A stretch of DNA of 49,193 bases from Victivallis vadensis (GCF_003096415.1 NZ_QEKH01000035.1:1-49193), one strand, 5' to 3'. Counted from the first letter of the stretch, positions 25,451 through 34,888 are shown. The notes: a model not told the origin generated them from the letters alone. Made by a program: numbers and translations.

Positions 25451-27034
25451 ATGAACACGCCTGCCTTGTGCCCGGAAAACCCCTGCTACCGTGCGGAAAT
25501 CAAAGTCGATATCCTCACGCCGACCGTGTTTCTCTACTCCACCGTCAACAACATGGCCATATCGCGCGAACTGCCTTCGCTCCAGAGCATCACCGCGTTT
25601 GAAAGCGAATTTCCCAGCGAAGACGTGATTATCGTCGGCGATCCCGTACACTCGAAGTTTCTGCTGGCCGGCGCGGTGACGGCGAATCGTTCCTTCACAT
25701 TCCTCACTGCGGTCCGCGAAGCCCGGCGACTGGTCAAAATCCGGGTCCTCCAGCCTTCGATCAAGCCGGAGGAGCCGCCGGAGGAAATCCTGATCCTGAC
25801 CGGCAGCGACTGGAGGGAGCTGCTGGTGCAGTATGCGCAGGCCGTTGCCCGAAAAGCAGGCGTCACCCCCATGAAACCTGCGGAAAATCTGACCGGCTAC
25901 TGCACCTGGTACTATTACTATACGGCTGTCACCGCGCAGGATTTCCAGGAAAACCTGAATGCGCTACGGCTCCACCGGGAGAGTTATCCGGCGCGGGTGG
26001 TCCAGGTCGACGACGGCTACCAGACCTTCATGGGCGACTGGTTCGACCGGAATGACCGCTGGCCGGAACCGCTTGAAACCGTCGCCCGGAGAATCCGCAA
26101 GGCCGGAATGGAAGCCGGCATCTGGCTGATGCCGTTTCAGGCATCCACCGCCAGCCGCCTGTACCGCGAACATCCCGACTGGTTCGTCACAGATGAAAAC
26201 GGGGAAACCGCCGTCAGCGAAGGCTGGTCGCCGAAACCGGATCATCTCTGGGCCTGCCTCGACGCGACGGTTCCGGCAGTGCGCGACCACCTTGCGACGA
26301 TCTTCCGGACATTCCGCGCGCAGGGCTTCACCTATTTCAAAATGGACGGCCTCGGCTTCGCGCTGAAGAACGGCCGCCGCCGCGATCCGGCGGCCACCGC
26401 CGTCAGCGCCTTCCGGCTGGGGCTGAAAACCATCCGGGAAGCCGTGCCCGATGCGTTCCTGCTGGGCTGCTGTTCGCCGTACCTGCCCTGTGTCGGCCTG
26501 GTCGATATGTGCCGCGTCGGACCGGATACCCAGCCGGAATGGGGAACCATGATTCCGCGGGCGCTCCACTGTTCCATGGAACGCTGGTGGATGTTCGACC
26601 GCTGGTTCCGGGCTGATCCCGATGTGATGTTCACCCGGACGGACCGCATCAGGCTGACATTGGGGGAATGCCGGCTCACGGTTCTGGCCGGTATTCTGAC
26701 CGGCGTCACGCTGACCAGCGACAATCTCGGCACGCTGCCGGCGGAACGGCTGGCGCTCCTCCGCCGGGCGGCGCAACTGCGGATGCGGAATGTGCGGCCC
26801 GCAAAATGGCGGCTCAACTGCTATTTGAATACCTTTTCCGGCACCGTGGACGGCAAAGCGGCGCTGGCCGTCATGAATGAGACGGAACAGGAGATGACCG
26901 TGGAATTTTCCGACTTCAATCTGCCGGAGGAGCTGGAGGAAATTCTCCAGCCGGCCGGAATGCAGAAAAACAAAATTATCGTGCCGCGCCATGACGCGGT
27001 CCTGCTGGTTGCGCCCGAAAGGAGGACGAAATGA
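25451..27034 (+). CDS. GH36-like alpha-galactosidase
   Basis: A 527-residue protein without a signal peptide. An N-terminal beta region (1-140) leads into a TIM barrel with GYCTWYYYYT, VVQVDDGYQ, AGIWLMPFQA, FKMDGLGF (presumed nucleophile D299) and CRVGPDTQP (presumed acid/base D359), the clan GH-D pattern of families 27/36. A short beta domain closes the protein. It would release terminal alpha-galactose in the cytosol. No ribosome binding site is visible before the ATG at 25451, and a start further inside is possible because the N-terminus is poorly conserved. It overlaps the next gene by four bases (ATGA). Confidence 0.75.
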   Translation: MNTPALCPENPCYRAEIKVDILTPTVFLYSTVNNMAISRELPSLQSITAFESEFPSEDVIIVGDPVHSKFLLAGAVTANRSFTFLTAVREARRLVKIRVLQPSIKPEEPPEEILILTGSDWRELLVQYAQAVARKAGVTPMKPAENLTGYCTWYYYYTAVTAQDFQENLNALRLHRESYPARVVQVDDGYQTFMGDWFDRNDRWPEPLETVARRIRKAGMEAGIWLMPFQASTASRLYREHPDWFVTDENGETAVSEGWSPKPDHLWACLDATVPAVRDHLATIFRTFRAQGFTYFKMDGLGFALKNGRRRDPAATAVSAFRLGLKTIREAVPDAFLLGCCSPYLPCVGLVDMCRVGPDTQPEWGTMIPRALHCSMERWWMFDRWFRADPDVMFTRTDRIRLTLGECRLTVLAGILTGVTLTSDNLGTLPAERLALLRRAAQLRMRNVRPAKWRLNCYLNTFSGTVDGKAALAVMNETEQEMTVEFSDFNLPEELEEILQPAGMQKNKIIVPRHDAVLLVAPERRTK

Positions 27035-28899
27035 AAAAACTGCGCAGATTCTTCGCATACCGTTCATTCTGGCCGGAATTGGAAACGGTTCGCCGGTTCG
27101 GAGAAATCGGAATCGATACCGTGGCGGTTTTCCCTTCCAACACCCGCAATTCGCTGGGAGAGCCTTACAGCAAATATCCGCCGAACTGGCTCTGGTTCGA
27201 CGCATACGATTTCGGGCCGGTCAAACGGCAGTTCGACGACCTGCTGTCGGCCAATCCGAACGCGGAATTTCTGGTCATGCTTGATCTGAATTCTCCGCTC
27301 TGGCTGACCCGGCAGCTGTATGCCGTGAATGGCGACAGCTATGCCAATCTCTCCGAAGCGATTTCCATGCCGCGCTGGCAAGAGGCGACCGGCGCTTACT
27401 GCGACGCGATCATCGACTTTCTGGAAGCCCGTTACGGCGACCGGATTCGCGCCTACATCCCCGCCTGCGGCAGCACCGACGAGTGGATGGATCTCAGCGA
27501 CGGCGGCGCCGGGAAATACAAACTCGAACGTTATCGGGAGTACTGCCGCCTCAAAGGCCTGCCCGTTCCGGACGACATCCCGCCCCGCTCCCGGCGCAGC
27601 CGATTCGGGTTCGAAAATGTGCTGCGCGATCCGGCCGCCGATGCCGAAAGCATCCGCTACTGGCGCTTCACTTCCGATCTGGTCTGCGATACAATCATTG
27701 AATTCGCGAACCGCATCCGCAAACGCTGCAATCGTGAAATCGAACTCGGAGCATTCTACGGCTACATCCTCGAACTCGGCGGCGACTGGGTTAAAAAAGG
27801 CCACCTCGCCTATCAGAAGCTGCTCGCTTCCGGCAGCATCGACTTTCTGATCAGCCCCGGCACTTACGAGCACCGGATGATCGGCGACGGCGGCGGCTTC
27901 ATGGTGCCGATGGGGACGGTGCGCCGTTTCGGGCGGAATTACCTGCACGAGTGCGACCAGCGCACCCACTGCTTCAATCCGCACCTCTCCCCCGTCGTCA
28001 AACTTGAATTCCAGCACTGGCAGGACGAAGCGGAAGATATCGCCGGGATGCGCCGGGAAATGGCGCTGTCGCTGATCCATCACACCTCGCTCTGGTGGTT
28101 CGACATGTGGGGCGGCTACTATCAGTCGCAGGCGGTCTTCGACAATCTCGCCCGGATGAAGGAACTGTGGGACCGCTATTCCGGCGACGATTCCCCCGGA
28201 CGCGCCGAAATAGCGCTTGTGGTCGATCCGGCCGGAGCCTCTCTGGTCAATGACGAAGCGGAGGGAGCGGACCGTTTCCATCGCGATCTCTGTCATTTGC
28301 TCAACCATGTCGGTGCGCCGTTCGAGGCGGTCAGCTTCGACGACCTGCTCGAACCGGGCGCGGTAGAGAAATACAAATTCCTGATTTTCGCTTCCGTCTT
28401 CGAACTGGACGCGGAGCGCCGCCGCTATTACGAGCAAATCGCCAATGGCGGACGTACGATCCTCTGGCTCTATGCCGCCGGAATCAGCGACGGCATACAG
28501 ATGCAACTCGAACGCAACCGGGAACTTGCCGGAGTTCCATTTGGAACTCCCGGCCTCTCACGGACCGAATATGGTAGCCACCGGACGCTCTACCTCCACC
28601 GCCCGGAGGAGCTGACCGTGCCGCTGCTGCGGCAGGCGGTCCGCGATGCCGGAGTCCATATCTGGACGGAAGAAGCTGCCCCGGTCTTCGCCAACGCCCG
28701 CCTCGCCGCATTCCATACCGCCTCGGGAGGGGAGCGCCGCCTGACGTTTCCTGCGGAGGTGACAGCCGTTACCGAACTGTTCTCCGGGCGGAGATTCGAG
28801 TTGCGGAATCACAGCCTGACATACCCGTTCGAAACGCCGGACACTGTGTTTTTTGAACTTCACACCGGCAGTTCCGAAAACAGGGGCCCGGCAATGTGA
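27031..28899 (+). CDS. GH42-like beta-galactosidase-type enzyme
   Basis: A 622-residue soluble protein. A TIM barrel (about 1-380) is followed by a Rossmann-like domain resembling the beta-galactosidase trimerisation domain (about 390-510: RAEIALVVDPAGAS, KFLIFASVFELD) and a small C-terminal beta domain. Candidate catalytic residues are E151 in STDEWMD and E307 in YLHECDQ. Spacing and fold fit clan A families 42 or 164; the family number cannot be fixed by eye. AAAGGAGGA precedes the ATG, which overlaps the stop of the alpha-galactosidase, so the pair is translationally coupled and probably acts in sequence on galactose-bearing oligosaccharides. Confidence 0.65.
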   Translation: MKKLRRFFAYRSFWPELETVRRFGEIGIDTVAVFPSNTRNSLGEPYSKYPPNWLWFDAYDFGPVKRQFDDLLSANPNAEFLVMLDLNSPLWLTRQLYAVNGDSYANLSEAISMPRWQEATGAYCDAIIDFLEARYGDRIRAYIPACGSTDEWMDLSDGGAGKYKLERYREYCRLKGLPVPDDIPPRSRRSRFGFENVLRDPAADAESIRYWRFTSDLVCDTIIEFANRIRKRCNREIELGAFYGYILELGGDWVKKGHLAYQKLLASGSIDFLISPGTYEHRMIGDGGGFMVPMGTVRRFGRNYLHECDQRTHCFNPHLSPVVKLEFQHWQDEAEDIAGMRREMALSLIHHTSLWWFDMWGGYYQSQAVFDNLARMKELWDRYSGDDSPGRAEIALVVDPAGASLVNDEAEGADRFHRDLCHLLNHVGAPFEAVSFDDLLEPGAVEKYKFLIFASVFELDAERRRYYEQIANGGRTILWLYAAGISDGIQMQLERNRELAGVPFGTPGLSRTEYGSHRTLYLHRPEELTVPLLRQAVRDAGVHIWTEEAAPVFANARLAAFHTASGGERRLTFPAEVTAVTELFSGRRFELRNHSLTYPFETPDTVFFELHTGSSENRGPAM

Positions 28900-28979
28900 A
28901 GACCGAAAATCCCGCTTCCGAATCGCAAAGCGAACGCATACGGCAGGTATGCTCAACCGAACATGTAAGGATATTTTAA

Positions 28980-31301
28980 ATGCATTGGATCGACTGGTGT
29001 ATCGTAATCGTTCCCCTGGCCGCCCTCCTGGCGCTGGCGGTTTATTCCGGACGTTATGTCCGGGGGGTTGTCGACTTTCTCGCGGCGGGACGCGTCGCGG
29101 GGCGTTATGTGATTTCCGTGGGCGACATGGCCTCCGCCCTGAGCGTCATGCTGCTGGTGGCGATGTGCGAGCAGAAGTATCAGATCGGCTACGGCATCGA
29201 CTTCTGGGCCAAAATCGTGGTGCCGGTGGGCATCATCTTTTCGCTCACCGGTTACTGCACATACCGCTGGCGCGAAACGAAGGCGCTGTCGTTCGGGCAG
29301 TTTCTGGAAATGCGTTACAACCGGCCGTTCCGCATCTTCGCCGCGGCACTGCGCACCGCTTCGGAAATGATCACCAATGCGCTCAGCCCGGCGATCGCGG
29401 TGAATTTCTTCATCTATTTTCTGAAGCTGCCGCAGATGTTCACGATCTGCGGCGTCGAGATTACCACCTTCTCGTTCATTCTGGTCACTCTGATCGTTCT
29501 GGCGATGATCTGCATCTGGCCGGGCGGTCGGGTTTCGCTGCTGCTGACGGATACTTTTCAGGGGTTGCTGGCCTATCCGGTATTCGTGATCATCACCGGA
29601 TATGTCCTGCTCAATCTCTCGTGGAGTTCGGAAATCGCCCCCACCATGATGGATCGGATTCCGGGAGAGAGTTTCCTCAATCCCTATGACGTAAGCCAGC
29701 TGCGGGATTTCAACATCTTTTCGCTCACCGTCTGGCTCTTTTCCACGCTGCTCAACCGCGCCAGCTGGTACGGCAACGATACTTCCGGCTCGGCGAAGAC
29801 GCCGCATGAGCAGAAAATGGCGGGAATTCTCGGCTCCTGGCGGGGCGGATTCTCCACCGTCATGCTGATCACGCTTGCCATCATGATCATCACCATCATG
29901 AACCACCAGAACTACGCGCCGCAGGCCAAAGCGATCCGCGACACCCTCTCCGAGCAGGTCGCCGCCGAAGTCATCGCATCCGACGCGGAGCGCCAACAGA
30001 TCGTCGAGGCCGTCAAAGCCATGCCGGAGCAGCGGCACATCATCGGGCAGGATCCGCCGCTCTCCCGCAAAAACAATCTCGATACCAACGTGTTCCGGAA
30101 AGTTCAGGACATCGTGGGGCAGGATGGCGACGGCAATTTCAAATTCCAGCGCTTCCGCACTCTTTACCAGCAGATGATGCTGCCGGTGGTTCTGCGGGAA
30201 ACGCTGCCGACCGGCCTGCTCGGCCTGCTCTCGCTGCTGATGATCATGCTGGTGCTTTCGACCGACGATTCGCGGATCTTCAATGCTTCCGCGACCATTC
30301 TGCAGGACGTCATCATGCCGCTTCGCAAAAAGCCTTTCACGCCCCGGCAGCATCTGCTGTGGCTGCGGCTCTGCTCGCTGGGGGTGGCGGGATTCTTTCT
30401 GACCTTCAGTTTGCTGTTCGTCCAGTTGGATTATCTCAATATGTTCATGGTGATCATGACCTCCATCTGGCTCGGCGGAGCCGGTCCGGTGATGATCGGG
30501 GGGCTTTACAGCCGGTTCGGCAATACGACCGGCGCCTTTGCTTCGGTTTTCGTCGGTTCGGGGATTTCCATCAGCGGCATCGTTCTGCAGCAGAAATGGG
30601 CGCAGCATATCTATCCCTTCCTGCAAAGCCGGGGATGGGATGAAAGCGTCGGCAACTTTCTGGCGGCGGTCAGCAGGCCGTTCAATCCGTACATCGTCTG
30701 GGAAATCTCGCCGGAAAAATTCCCGATCAACTCCTACGAAATCTTCATGATCGCCATGATCGCCGGCATCGTCGCCTACACCGTCGGCTCGCTGGCCACC
30801 TACAAAGGCCCCTACAATCTGGATCGCCTGCTGCACCGCGGCATCTACAATACCGACGGCGAAAAGAAGATTCACTCCGCCTGGACCTGGCATAACGTCA
30901 TGAGCAAGCTGGTCGGCATCACGCCGGAATACACCCGCGGCGACCGGATCATTACGTGGAGCGTGTTTTTCTACTCCATCGTCTATCAGCTGGGGATCGC
31001 CTTCGTGGGGGTCTTCATCTGGAATTTGTTCTCGCCGTGGCCGCTTGAATACTGGAGCATGTACTTTTACATCACGATTCTGTTGATTCCGGCCATCAGC
31101 GGCATCATCACGACGGTGTGGTTCACCTGGGGCGGCGTGCGCGATACGCTGCAGCTGTTCCGGGATCTGAAAGCGCGGGTGGACAATCCACTTGACGACG
31201 GCCGGGTGGACGGGCAGGTTTCTCTGGCAGACCGTTTTCCTCGGAAGAACGCGGAAGGACAGCGGAATCCCGGCTACTCCGGCGACGAAAAAAATCGGTA
31301 A
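28980..31301 (+). CDS. Sodium:solute symporter (SSS family)
   Basis: A 773-residue membrane protein with about 13-15 hydrophobic helices. It opens WIDWCIVIVPLAALLALAVYSGRYV and shows the SSS-type YSGRYVRGVVDFLAAGR loop, a long hydrophilic insertion (about 305-395, YAPQAKAIRD to FRTLYQQ) and a charged C-terminal tail. AAGGA is 8 nt before the ATG. SSS proteins take up sugars, amino acids or organic anions with Na+. Placed between two glycosidase genes, this one most likely imports the oligosaccharide or monosaccharide released outside the cell. The long insertion is a feature of a subgroup and could be extracytoplasmic. Confidence 0.85.
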   Translation: MHWIDWCIVIVPLAALLALAVYSGRYVRGVVDFLAAGRVAGRYVISVGDMASALSVMLLVAMCEQKYQIGYGIDFWAKIVVPVGIIFSLTGYCTYRWRETKALSFGQFLEMRYNRPFRIFAAALRTASEMITNALSPAIAVNFFIYFLKLPQMFTICGVEITTFSFILVTLIVLAMICIWPGGRVSLLLTDTFQGLLAYPVFVIITGYVLLNLSWSSEIAPTMMDRIPGESFLNPYDVSQLRDFNIFSLTVWLFSTLLNRASWYGNDTSGSAKTPHEQKMAGILGSWRGGFSTVMLITLAIMIITIMNHQNYAPQAKAIRDTLSEQVAAEVIASDAERQQIVEAVKAMPEQRHIIGQDPPLSRKNNLDTNVFRKVQDIVGQDGDGNFKFQRFRTLYQQMMLPVVLRETLPTGLLGLLSLLMIMLVLSTDDSRIFNASATILQDVIMPLRKKPFTPRQHLLWLRLCSLGVAGFFLTFSLLFVQLDYLNMFMVIMTSIWLGGAGPVMIGGLYSRFGNTTGAFASVFVGSGISISGIVLQQKWAQHIYPFLQSRGWDESVGNFLAAVSRPFNPYIVWEISPEKFPINSYEIFMIAMIAGIVAYTVGSLATYKGPYNLDRLLHRGIYNTDGEKKIHSAWTWHNVMSKLVGITPEYTRGDRIITWSVFFYSIVYQLGIAFVGVFIWNLFSPWPLEYWSMYFYITILLIPAISGIITTVWFTWGGVRDTLQLFRDLKARVDNPLDDGRVDGQVSLADRFPRKNAEGQRNPGYSGDEKNR

Positions 31302-31427
31302 GCAATCCGCCCCGATTGGTTCAGGTCCGGTGATGATCAGCGGGACATCAAAATCGCGGTTCAGCAAAGACGCGGCTCTCATCTTTTTATTCTTAAACAG
31401 AAATTCAACCAGTAAAGCAAGGTAATT

Positions 31428-32837
31428 ATGGAACGTTTGAAAAAAGTCGGTGACGTAAAGGCGCGCAACTCTTCCGAAATCAAAAGCTCTCCGATCGGGC
31501 TGGGCTTTGAAAAACTCGATCGCGGACTCTTCGACCCGGAAAAAGCCTATGACAAAGTCGCGAAGCTCGGTGTGAAGTGGATACGCATTCAATCCGGCTG
31601 GGCCCGGACCGAAAAAGTTCCGGGCGTTTACGAATGGGAGTGGCTGGACTCAATCATCGACAACCTGATCCGCCGCTCGTTGAAGCCCTGGGTCTGTCTC
31701 TGTTACGGCAATGCGCTCTATACTCCGGCGGCCGGGGAAGTGTTCGGAGCGGTCGGCTGCCCGCCGATCGCGACCGAAACGGAGCGGAACGCATGGCACA
31801 GGTATGTCGCGGCCCTGACCCGGCGTTATGCCGGACGGGTGGAACTGTTCGAGGTCTGGAACGAACCGGACGGCGTCTGGTGCTGGAAGCACGGTCCGGA
31901 CGGCGGCGAATACGGTGAGTTCGTAAAAGCCACCGCCGCCGCGATCCGGGAAGGCAACCCCGCCGCCAAAGTCGTCGCCGGCGCGGTCTGCATGCGCGAC
32001 CTCGGCTACCTCAACGATATGCTGGCGACCGGCGCCGGCAAAGCAATGGATTATCTCAGTTACCACGGCTACTGGCCCGATGAGCTGGAGAAGGCCGACC
32101 GGGTCCGCGCCTACCGGGCGCTCTGCGCCCGCTACAACCCCGCGATCCGGGTGATTCAGGGTGAAACCGGCGTCCAGTCCCGCAGCGACGGCGCCGGAGC
32201 CTTGCGCGAAGGCGCCTGGACGCCTCGGAAGCAGGCGAAATTTCTGGCCCGGCATATCATCGCCGATCTGTTTGAAGAGGTCAGCTTCGCGTCCTATTTC
32301 TCCTGCATGGACATGATCGAGGCGCTGAACGGGATGGTCGGGGATAAGGCCAGCTACCTTGACTACGGTTATTTCGGCGTATTGAGCGCGGAATTCGACG
32401 AAAACGGCATCGCCACCGGAGAGTATGCGCCCAAACTTTCCTACCGGACATTGCAGGTGATCGCTTCAATCTTCCGCGAGGATTTCAGCCTTGCCGAGCT
32501 GCCTGTCCAATTCATGCCTCCCGGGCGTTCGATGCGGGTGATGCGCAATGACGACTACGGCCCGACCGTAGTGCTGCGCGGCTTCCGCAAAGGCAATGGT
32601 TCGGCGGCGGCAGTGTACTGGAAACCCTCGGAAATCCTGACGACCGCATACGAATCGACCATTTCGCTTGAGGCGGCGGAGCTTCCCCGCGAAATCCGGC
32701 TGGTGGATATTCTGGACGGCAGCATCTACGAACTGCCTCCGCAGATGCGGGAGGATAATGGCAGGGGGAGGATTCTTTTTCATCATCTTCCGCTCAAAGA
32801 TTCGCCGCTGCTGCTGACCTTCGGTGATTTTCTGTAA
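31428..32837 (+). CDS. GH39-like beta-glycosidase
   Basis: A 469-residue protein without a signal peptide. It has a TIM barrel with GVKWIRIQSGWARTE, FEVWNEPDG (acid/base E146) and VIQGETGVQ (nucleophile E246), the clan A pattern of family 39 beta-xylosidases and related enzymes, followed by a beta domain (about 360-469). AAGGTAATT precedes the ATG. It is the last gene of the glycan locus, in the same direction as the symporter, and would act in the cytosol on imported fragments. Whether it releases xylose, iduronate or another sugar cannot be told from the motifs. Confidence 0.75.
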   Translation: MERLKKVGDVKARNSSEIKSSPIGLGFEKLDRGLFDPEKAYDKVAKLGVKWIRIQSGWARTEKVPGVYEWEWLDSIIDNLIRRSLKPWVCLCYGNALYTPAAGEVFGAVGCPPIATETERNAWHRYVAALTRRYAGRVELFEVWNEPDGVWCWKHGPDGGEYGEFVKATAAAIREGNPAAKVVAGAVCMRDLGYLNDMLATGAGKAMDYLSYHGYWPDELEKADRVRAYRALCARYNPAIRVIQGETGVQSRSDGAGALREGAWTPRKQAKFLARHIIADLFEEVSFASYFSCMDMIEALNGMVGDKASYLDYGYFGVLSAEFDENGIATGEYAPKLSYRTLQVIASIFREDFSLAELPVQFMPPGRSMRVMRNDDYGPTVVLRGFRKGNGSAAAVYWKPSEILTTAYESTISLEAAELPREIRLVDILDGSIYELPPQMREDNGRGRILFHHLPLKDSPLLLTFGDFL

Positions 32838-32859
32838 AATCCGGAAAATGGAAATACAA

Positions 32860-32888
32860 GGTCGTCTGTCGCAGTACGGCGGACGACC
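32860..32888 (+). terminator. Hairpin after the GH39-like gene, possible terminator
   Basis: GGTCGTC (32860-32866) pairs with GACGACC (32882-32888) around a 15-nt loop, 23 bp past the stop codon. The T-run that follows (ATCATTTT) is weak. Confidence 0.4.
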
Positions 32889-33016
32889 GCACATCATTTT
32901 CAGAGCGGAGAGGATATGGCCGGTTCCGCGCAAAGAGCTTCTGTACAACCGCTTTTGCCACTTTCAGTTTTTCCGGCTGAATCCTTTCCATCGGAAAGCT
33001 CTCCTTTCGCACCGTT

Positions 33017-33550
33017 TCAGATCTGGAGTCCGGCGCGGTAAGCCTCTTCCCATACCGGCTGTTCCCGGACTTCGCCTTTTTCGTAAACGCCGAGTCCGCA
33101 GATCATTCCGGCTTCGACGGAGCCTTCGTAGCAGTCGAGGAAACCGCGCAGGGCTTCGATCGTCCCCTTCAGCATCTCCCGACTGGTGTCGGCCATCGTC
33201 ATGATGTAGTAGTATTTCTTGTCCGTCAGGCGCGGAAAGATCGCGACGGTGCGGTCGAGCAACGCCTTGAGCTGGGCGCACATGGTGTAGAAGTAGACCG
33301 GCGTGGCCAGCACAATCACGTCCGCCGCAAGCATTTTTTCAAGAATCTCCGGCGCGTCGTCCTGCTGCGGACATTTTCCATTCCGGCAGGCGTAACAGGC
33401 GGTGCAATACCCGATCTTCTTTTCGGCGAGGCGGATTTTCTCCACCTGGTGACCGGCTTCACCGGCGCCTTCGGCGAACCGGTCGCAAAGCAGATCGGAG
33501 TTGCCGTTCCTGCGGGGACTGGAGGATAGAATCAATACTTTTTTACCCAT
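33017..33550 (-). CDS. Flavodoxin-like NAD(P)H-dependent FMN reductase with Cys cluster
   Basis: A 177-residue soluble protein. It begins KKVLILSSSPRRNGNSD, the phosphate-binding loop of the flavodoxin fold, and continues with YCTACYACRNGKCPQQD, the Cys-x2-Cys-x2-Cys arrangement of iron-sulfur flavoproteins and related reductases. TPVYFYTMCAQLKALLDR is a flavin-contacting segment. It likely reduces quinones, nitro compounds or other electrophiles. GGAG lies about 11 nt before the ATG. It is divergent from a MarR regulator, the classic pairing for a reductase induced by a toxic or aromatic ligand. Confidence 0.85.
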   Translation of the reverse strand: MGKKVLILSSSPRRNGNSDLLCDRFAEGAGEAGHQVEKIRLAEKKIGYCTACYACRNGKCPQQDDAPEILEKMLAADVIVLATPVYFYTMCAQLKALLDRTVAIFPRLTDKKYYYIMTMADTSREMLKGTIEALRGFLDCYEGSVEAGMICGLGVYEKGEVREQPVWEEAYRAGLQI

Positions 33551-33716
33551 AATACGTTTTTCTCCATTTTTTGACAGAACCCCGGTCTCCTGCCTGTACT
33601 GGGGGCCGGAAGCTGCACTGGTGCTGTTGTTTCAGGTCTTTTTGTTTTTTCATTATTTTCATCGTCCGTTTCAAAGGGAGATGAAATTTTGTTCCTTTGC
33701 CGTTCAATGTAATCGT

Positions 33717-33729
33717 TAGAGCAACTCTA
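33717..33729. promoter_or_regulatory. Inverted repeat in the putative flavoprotein promoter
   Basis: TAGAG and CTCTA flank a 3-nt centre, and the site falls in the spacer of a weak minus-strand promoter (TTGAAC-17-TTACAT). It may bind the MarR product. Confidence 0.3.
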
Positions 33730-33879
33730 GTTCAATGGCAAATTCGCGAAAAAATGAGAAAAAATACAGATTTACACCCCAAAAAAGGGAGAAAATGATG
33801 CGGAAACGGAAGATCCGACCTATGTGAGAAGATAAGAAACTCCATATTCCGGGTGGGCTTTCCAGATATTTAAAAAAAA

Positions 33880-33909
33880 TTGACATTCCCCTTGATATAT
33901 TTTTATATA
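33880..33909 (+). promoter_or_regulatory. Promoter of the MarR gene with overlapping palindromic AT-rich DNA
   Basis: TTGACA (33880-33885) and TATATA (33904-33909) are separated by 18 bp. GATATA (33894-33899) and TATATC (33919-33924), and the palindrome TAATATATTA (33911-33920), overlap it and are candidate MarR operators for self-repression. Confidence 0.6.
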
Positions 33910-33959
33910 GTAATATATTATATCGAAGATTATCATAACGGATCAGACAAAGGACACAT

Positions 33960-34409
33960 ATGGCGGACAGAAAAATAGGCATACAGATCACCCTGATCAA
34001 GCAGCATCTCGGCCGTCTGCTGGACAAAATGCTGACCGAGCAGGGCATTCATGAGTTCAACGGTCCACAGGGGCGCATTCTGTATGTTTTGTGGAATCAC
34101 GACTTCATCTCCATTCAGGAATTGGCGAAAGGAACAGGTCTGGCAAACACCACGCTGACCAGTATGCTGGACCGCATGGAGCAGAAACAGCTGATCCGGC
34201 GGACAGCGGACATCAATGACCGTCGGAAATATCTGATTGCCTTAACCCCGAAAGCGCGTTCGCTGGAGAAGAAATACCGGACGGTAACCGATCAGATGAC
34301 AGAGTTGACCTATCAGGGATTCACCGTCAACGAGATCACACAGCTGGAGGAGTATCTGGAACGGGTGTTGGATAACGTCCGCAATGCGGAAATGAGTCAG
34401 AAAAAATAA
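33960..34409 (+). CDS. MarR-family transcriptional regulator
   Basis: A 149-residue dimeric winged-helix protein. The recognition region is ISIQELAKGTGLANTTLTSMLDRMEQ with the wing in RRTADINDRRKYLIALT, the standard MarR DxRRxxxxLT form. N- and C-terminal helices form the dimer interface. AAGGA lies 6 nt before the ATG. Likely a repressor of itself, of the small Cys protein downstream and of the divergent flavoprotein, relieved by a small aromatic or oxidising ligand. Confidence 0.9.
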   Translation: MADRKIGIQITLIKQHLGRLLDKMLTEQGIHEFNGPQGRILYVLWNHDFISIQELAKGTGLANTTLTSMLDRMEQKQLIRRTADINDRRKYLIALTPKARSLEKKYRTVTDQMTELTYQGFTVNEITQLEEYLERVLDNVRNAEMSQKK

Positions 34410-34473
34410 TTCCGGAGCAGCATAGCGTTCTGCTCTCAAGCAATACCACCCAACAATCGACAGGAGACAGAAA

Positions 34474-34821
34474 ATGAACAAGAACGAACTCAGCGAGACC
34501 GTAAAAGAGATGATCGCCGCCCCTTCCTGCTGCAAGGAACTCAAAGATGCCGGGCAGAATTATCTGAATGCGCTCGGCACCGATGCGGAAAAGACGGCTG
34601 CGGCGGCCCTGCTGCAGGAGATCAGGGAGGATGTCTGCACGCTTGACCAGACCATTCCTTTCTTCGAATCGGAACTCGGCACTCAAATCTTCGGAGCGGA
34701 GCGCGCCAAAGCCATGGCGGCGCACGCACGTGAAATCAAAGCCCAGGGGGCCAAATGGTGCGATTGCCCGGCCTGTGCGGCAGGTGTGAAAATTCTCGAA
34801 AACGCTTCCGTTCCGGTTTAA
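34474..34821 (+). CDS. Small Cys-containing protein of unknown function (often mislabelled Hsp90-like)
   Basis: A 115-residue helical, acidic protein. Conserved features are APSCCKELK near the start, SELGTQIFGAERAKAMAAHA in the middle, and the C-terminal AKWCDCPACAAG cluster. I recognise close relatives in anaerobic Firmicutes that databases often call molecular chaperone Hsp90, a label the sequence does not support. The four clustered and paired Cys suggest metal or thiol redox chemistry. GGAGA precedes the ATG; it follows MarR by 64 bp in the same direction and is probably co-regulated with it. Confidence 0.7.
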   Translation: MNKNELSETVKEMIAAPSCCKELKDAGQNYLNALGTDAEKTAAAALLQEIREDVCTLDQTIPFFESELGTQIFGAERAKAMAAHAREIKAQGAKWCDCPACAAGVKILENASVPV

Positions 34822-34859
34822 TTTTTTTTGCGGCGGGGATTTTGAAGCTGAATTGTCTT

Positions 34860-34888
34860 TTTGCCGCGATGCTCATGATCGCGGCAAA
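34860..34888 (+). terminator. Strong hairpin after the small Cys protein gene
   Basis: TTTGCCGCGAT and ATCGCGGCAAA form a perfect 11-bp stem with a 7-nt loop about 40 bp past the stop codon. No T-tract follows, so it could also mark the edge of the inserted IS DNA. Confidence 0.4.

Larger units (their letters stand above)
33551..33959. other. Divergent control region between flavoprotein and MarR genes
   Basis: It holds the MarR promoter at 33880-33909, a short inverted repeat TAGAG-caa-CTCTA at 33717-33729, and AT-rich stretches. On the minus strand the inverted repeat lies between TTGAAC and TTACAT boxes spaced 17 bp, a possible regulated promoter for the flavoprotein. No gene is supported. 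Confidence 0.45.

Noticed and set aside
27064-28506. 480-codon minus-strand frame opposite the GH42-like gene
   Set aside because: No start signal and no domain; shadow of a well-supported gene.
28953-31592. 879-codon minus-strand frame opposite the sodium symporter
   Set aside because: The product is His/Asp/Arg-rich without any domain and mirrors the symporter codons; a shadow frame despite its length.
32794-33012. Minus-strand frame with GGAGAG before an inner ATG (32991)
   Set aside because: The ribosome-binding-like sequence is part of a GGAAAGCTCTCC palindrome, and the frame runs antisense into the GH39-like gene; no recognisable product.
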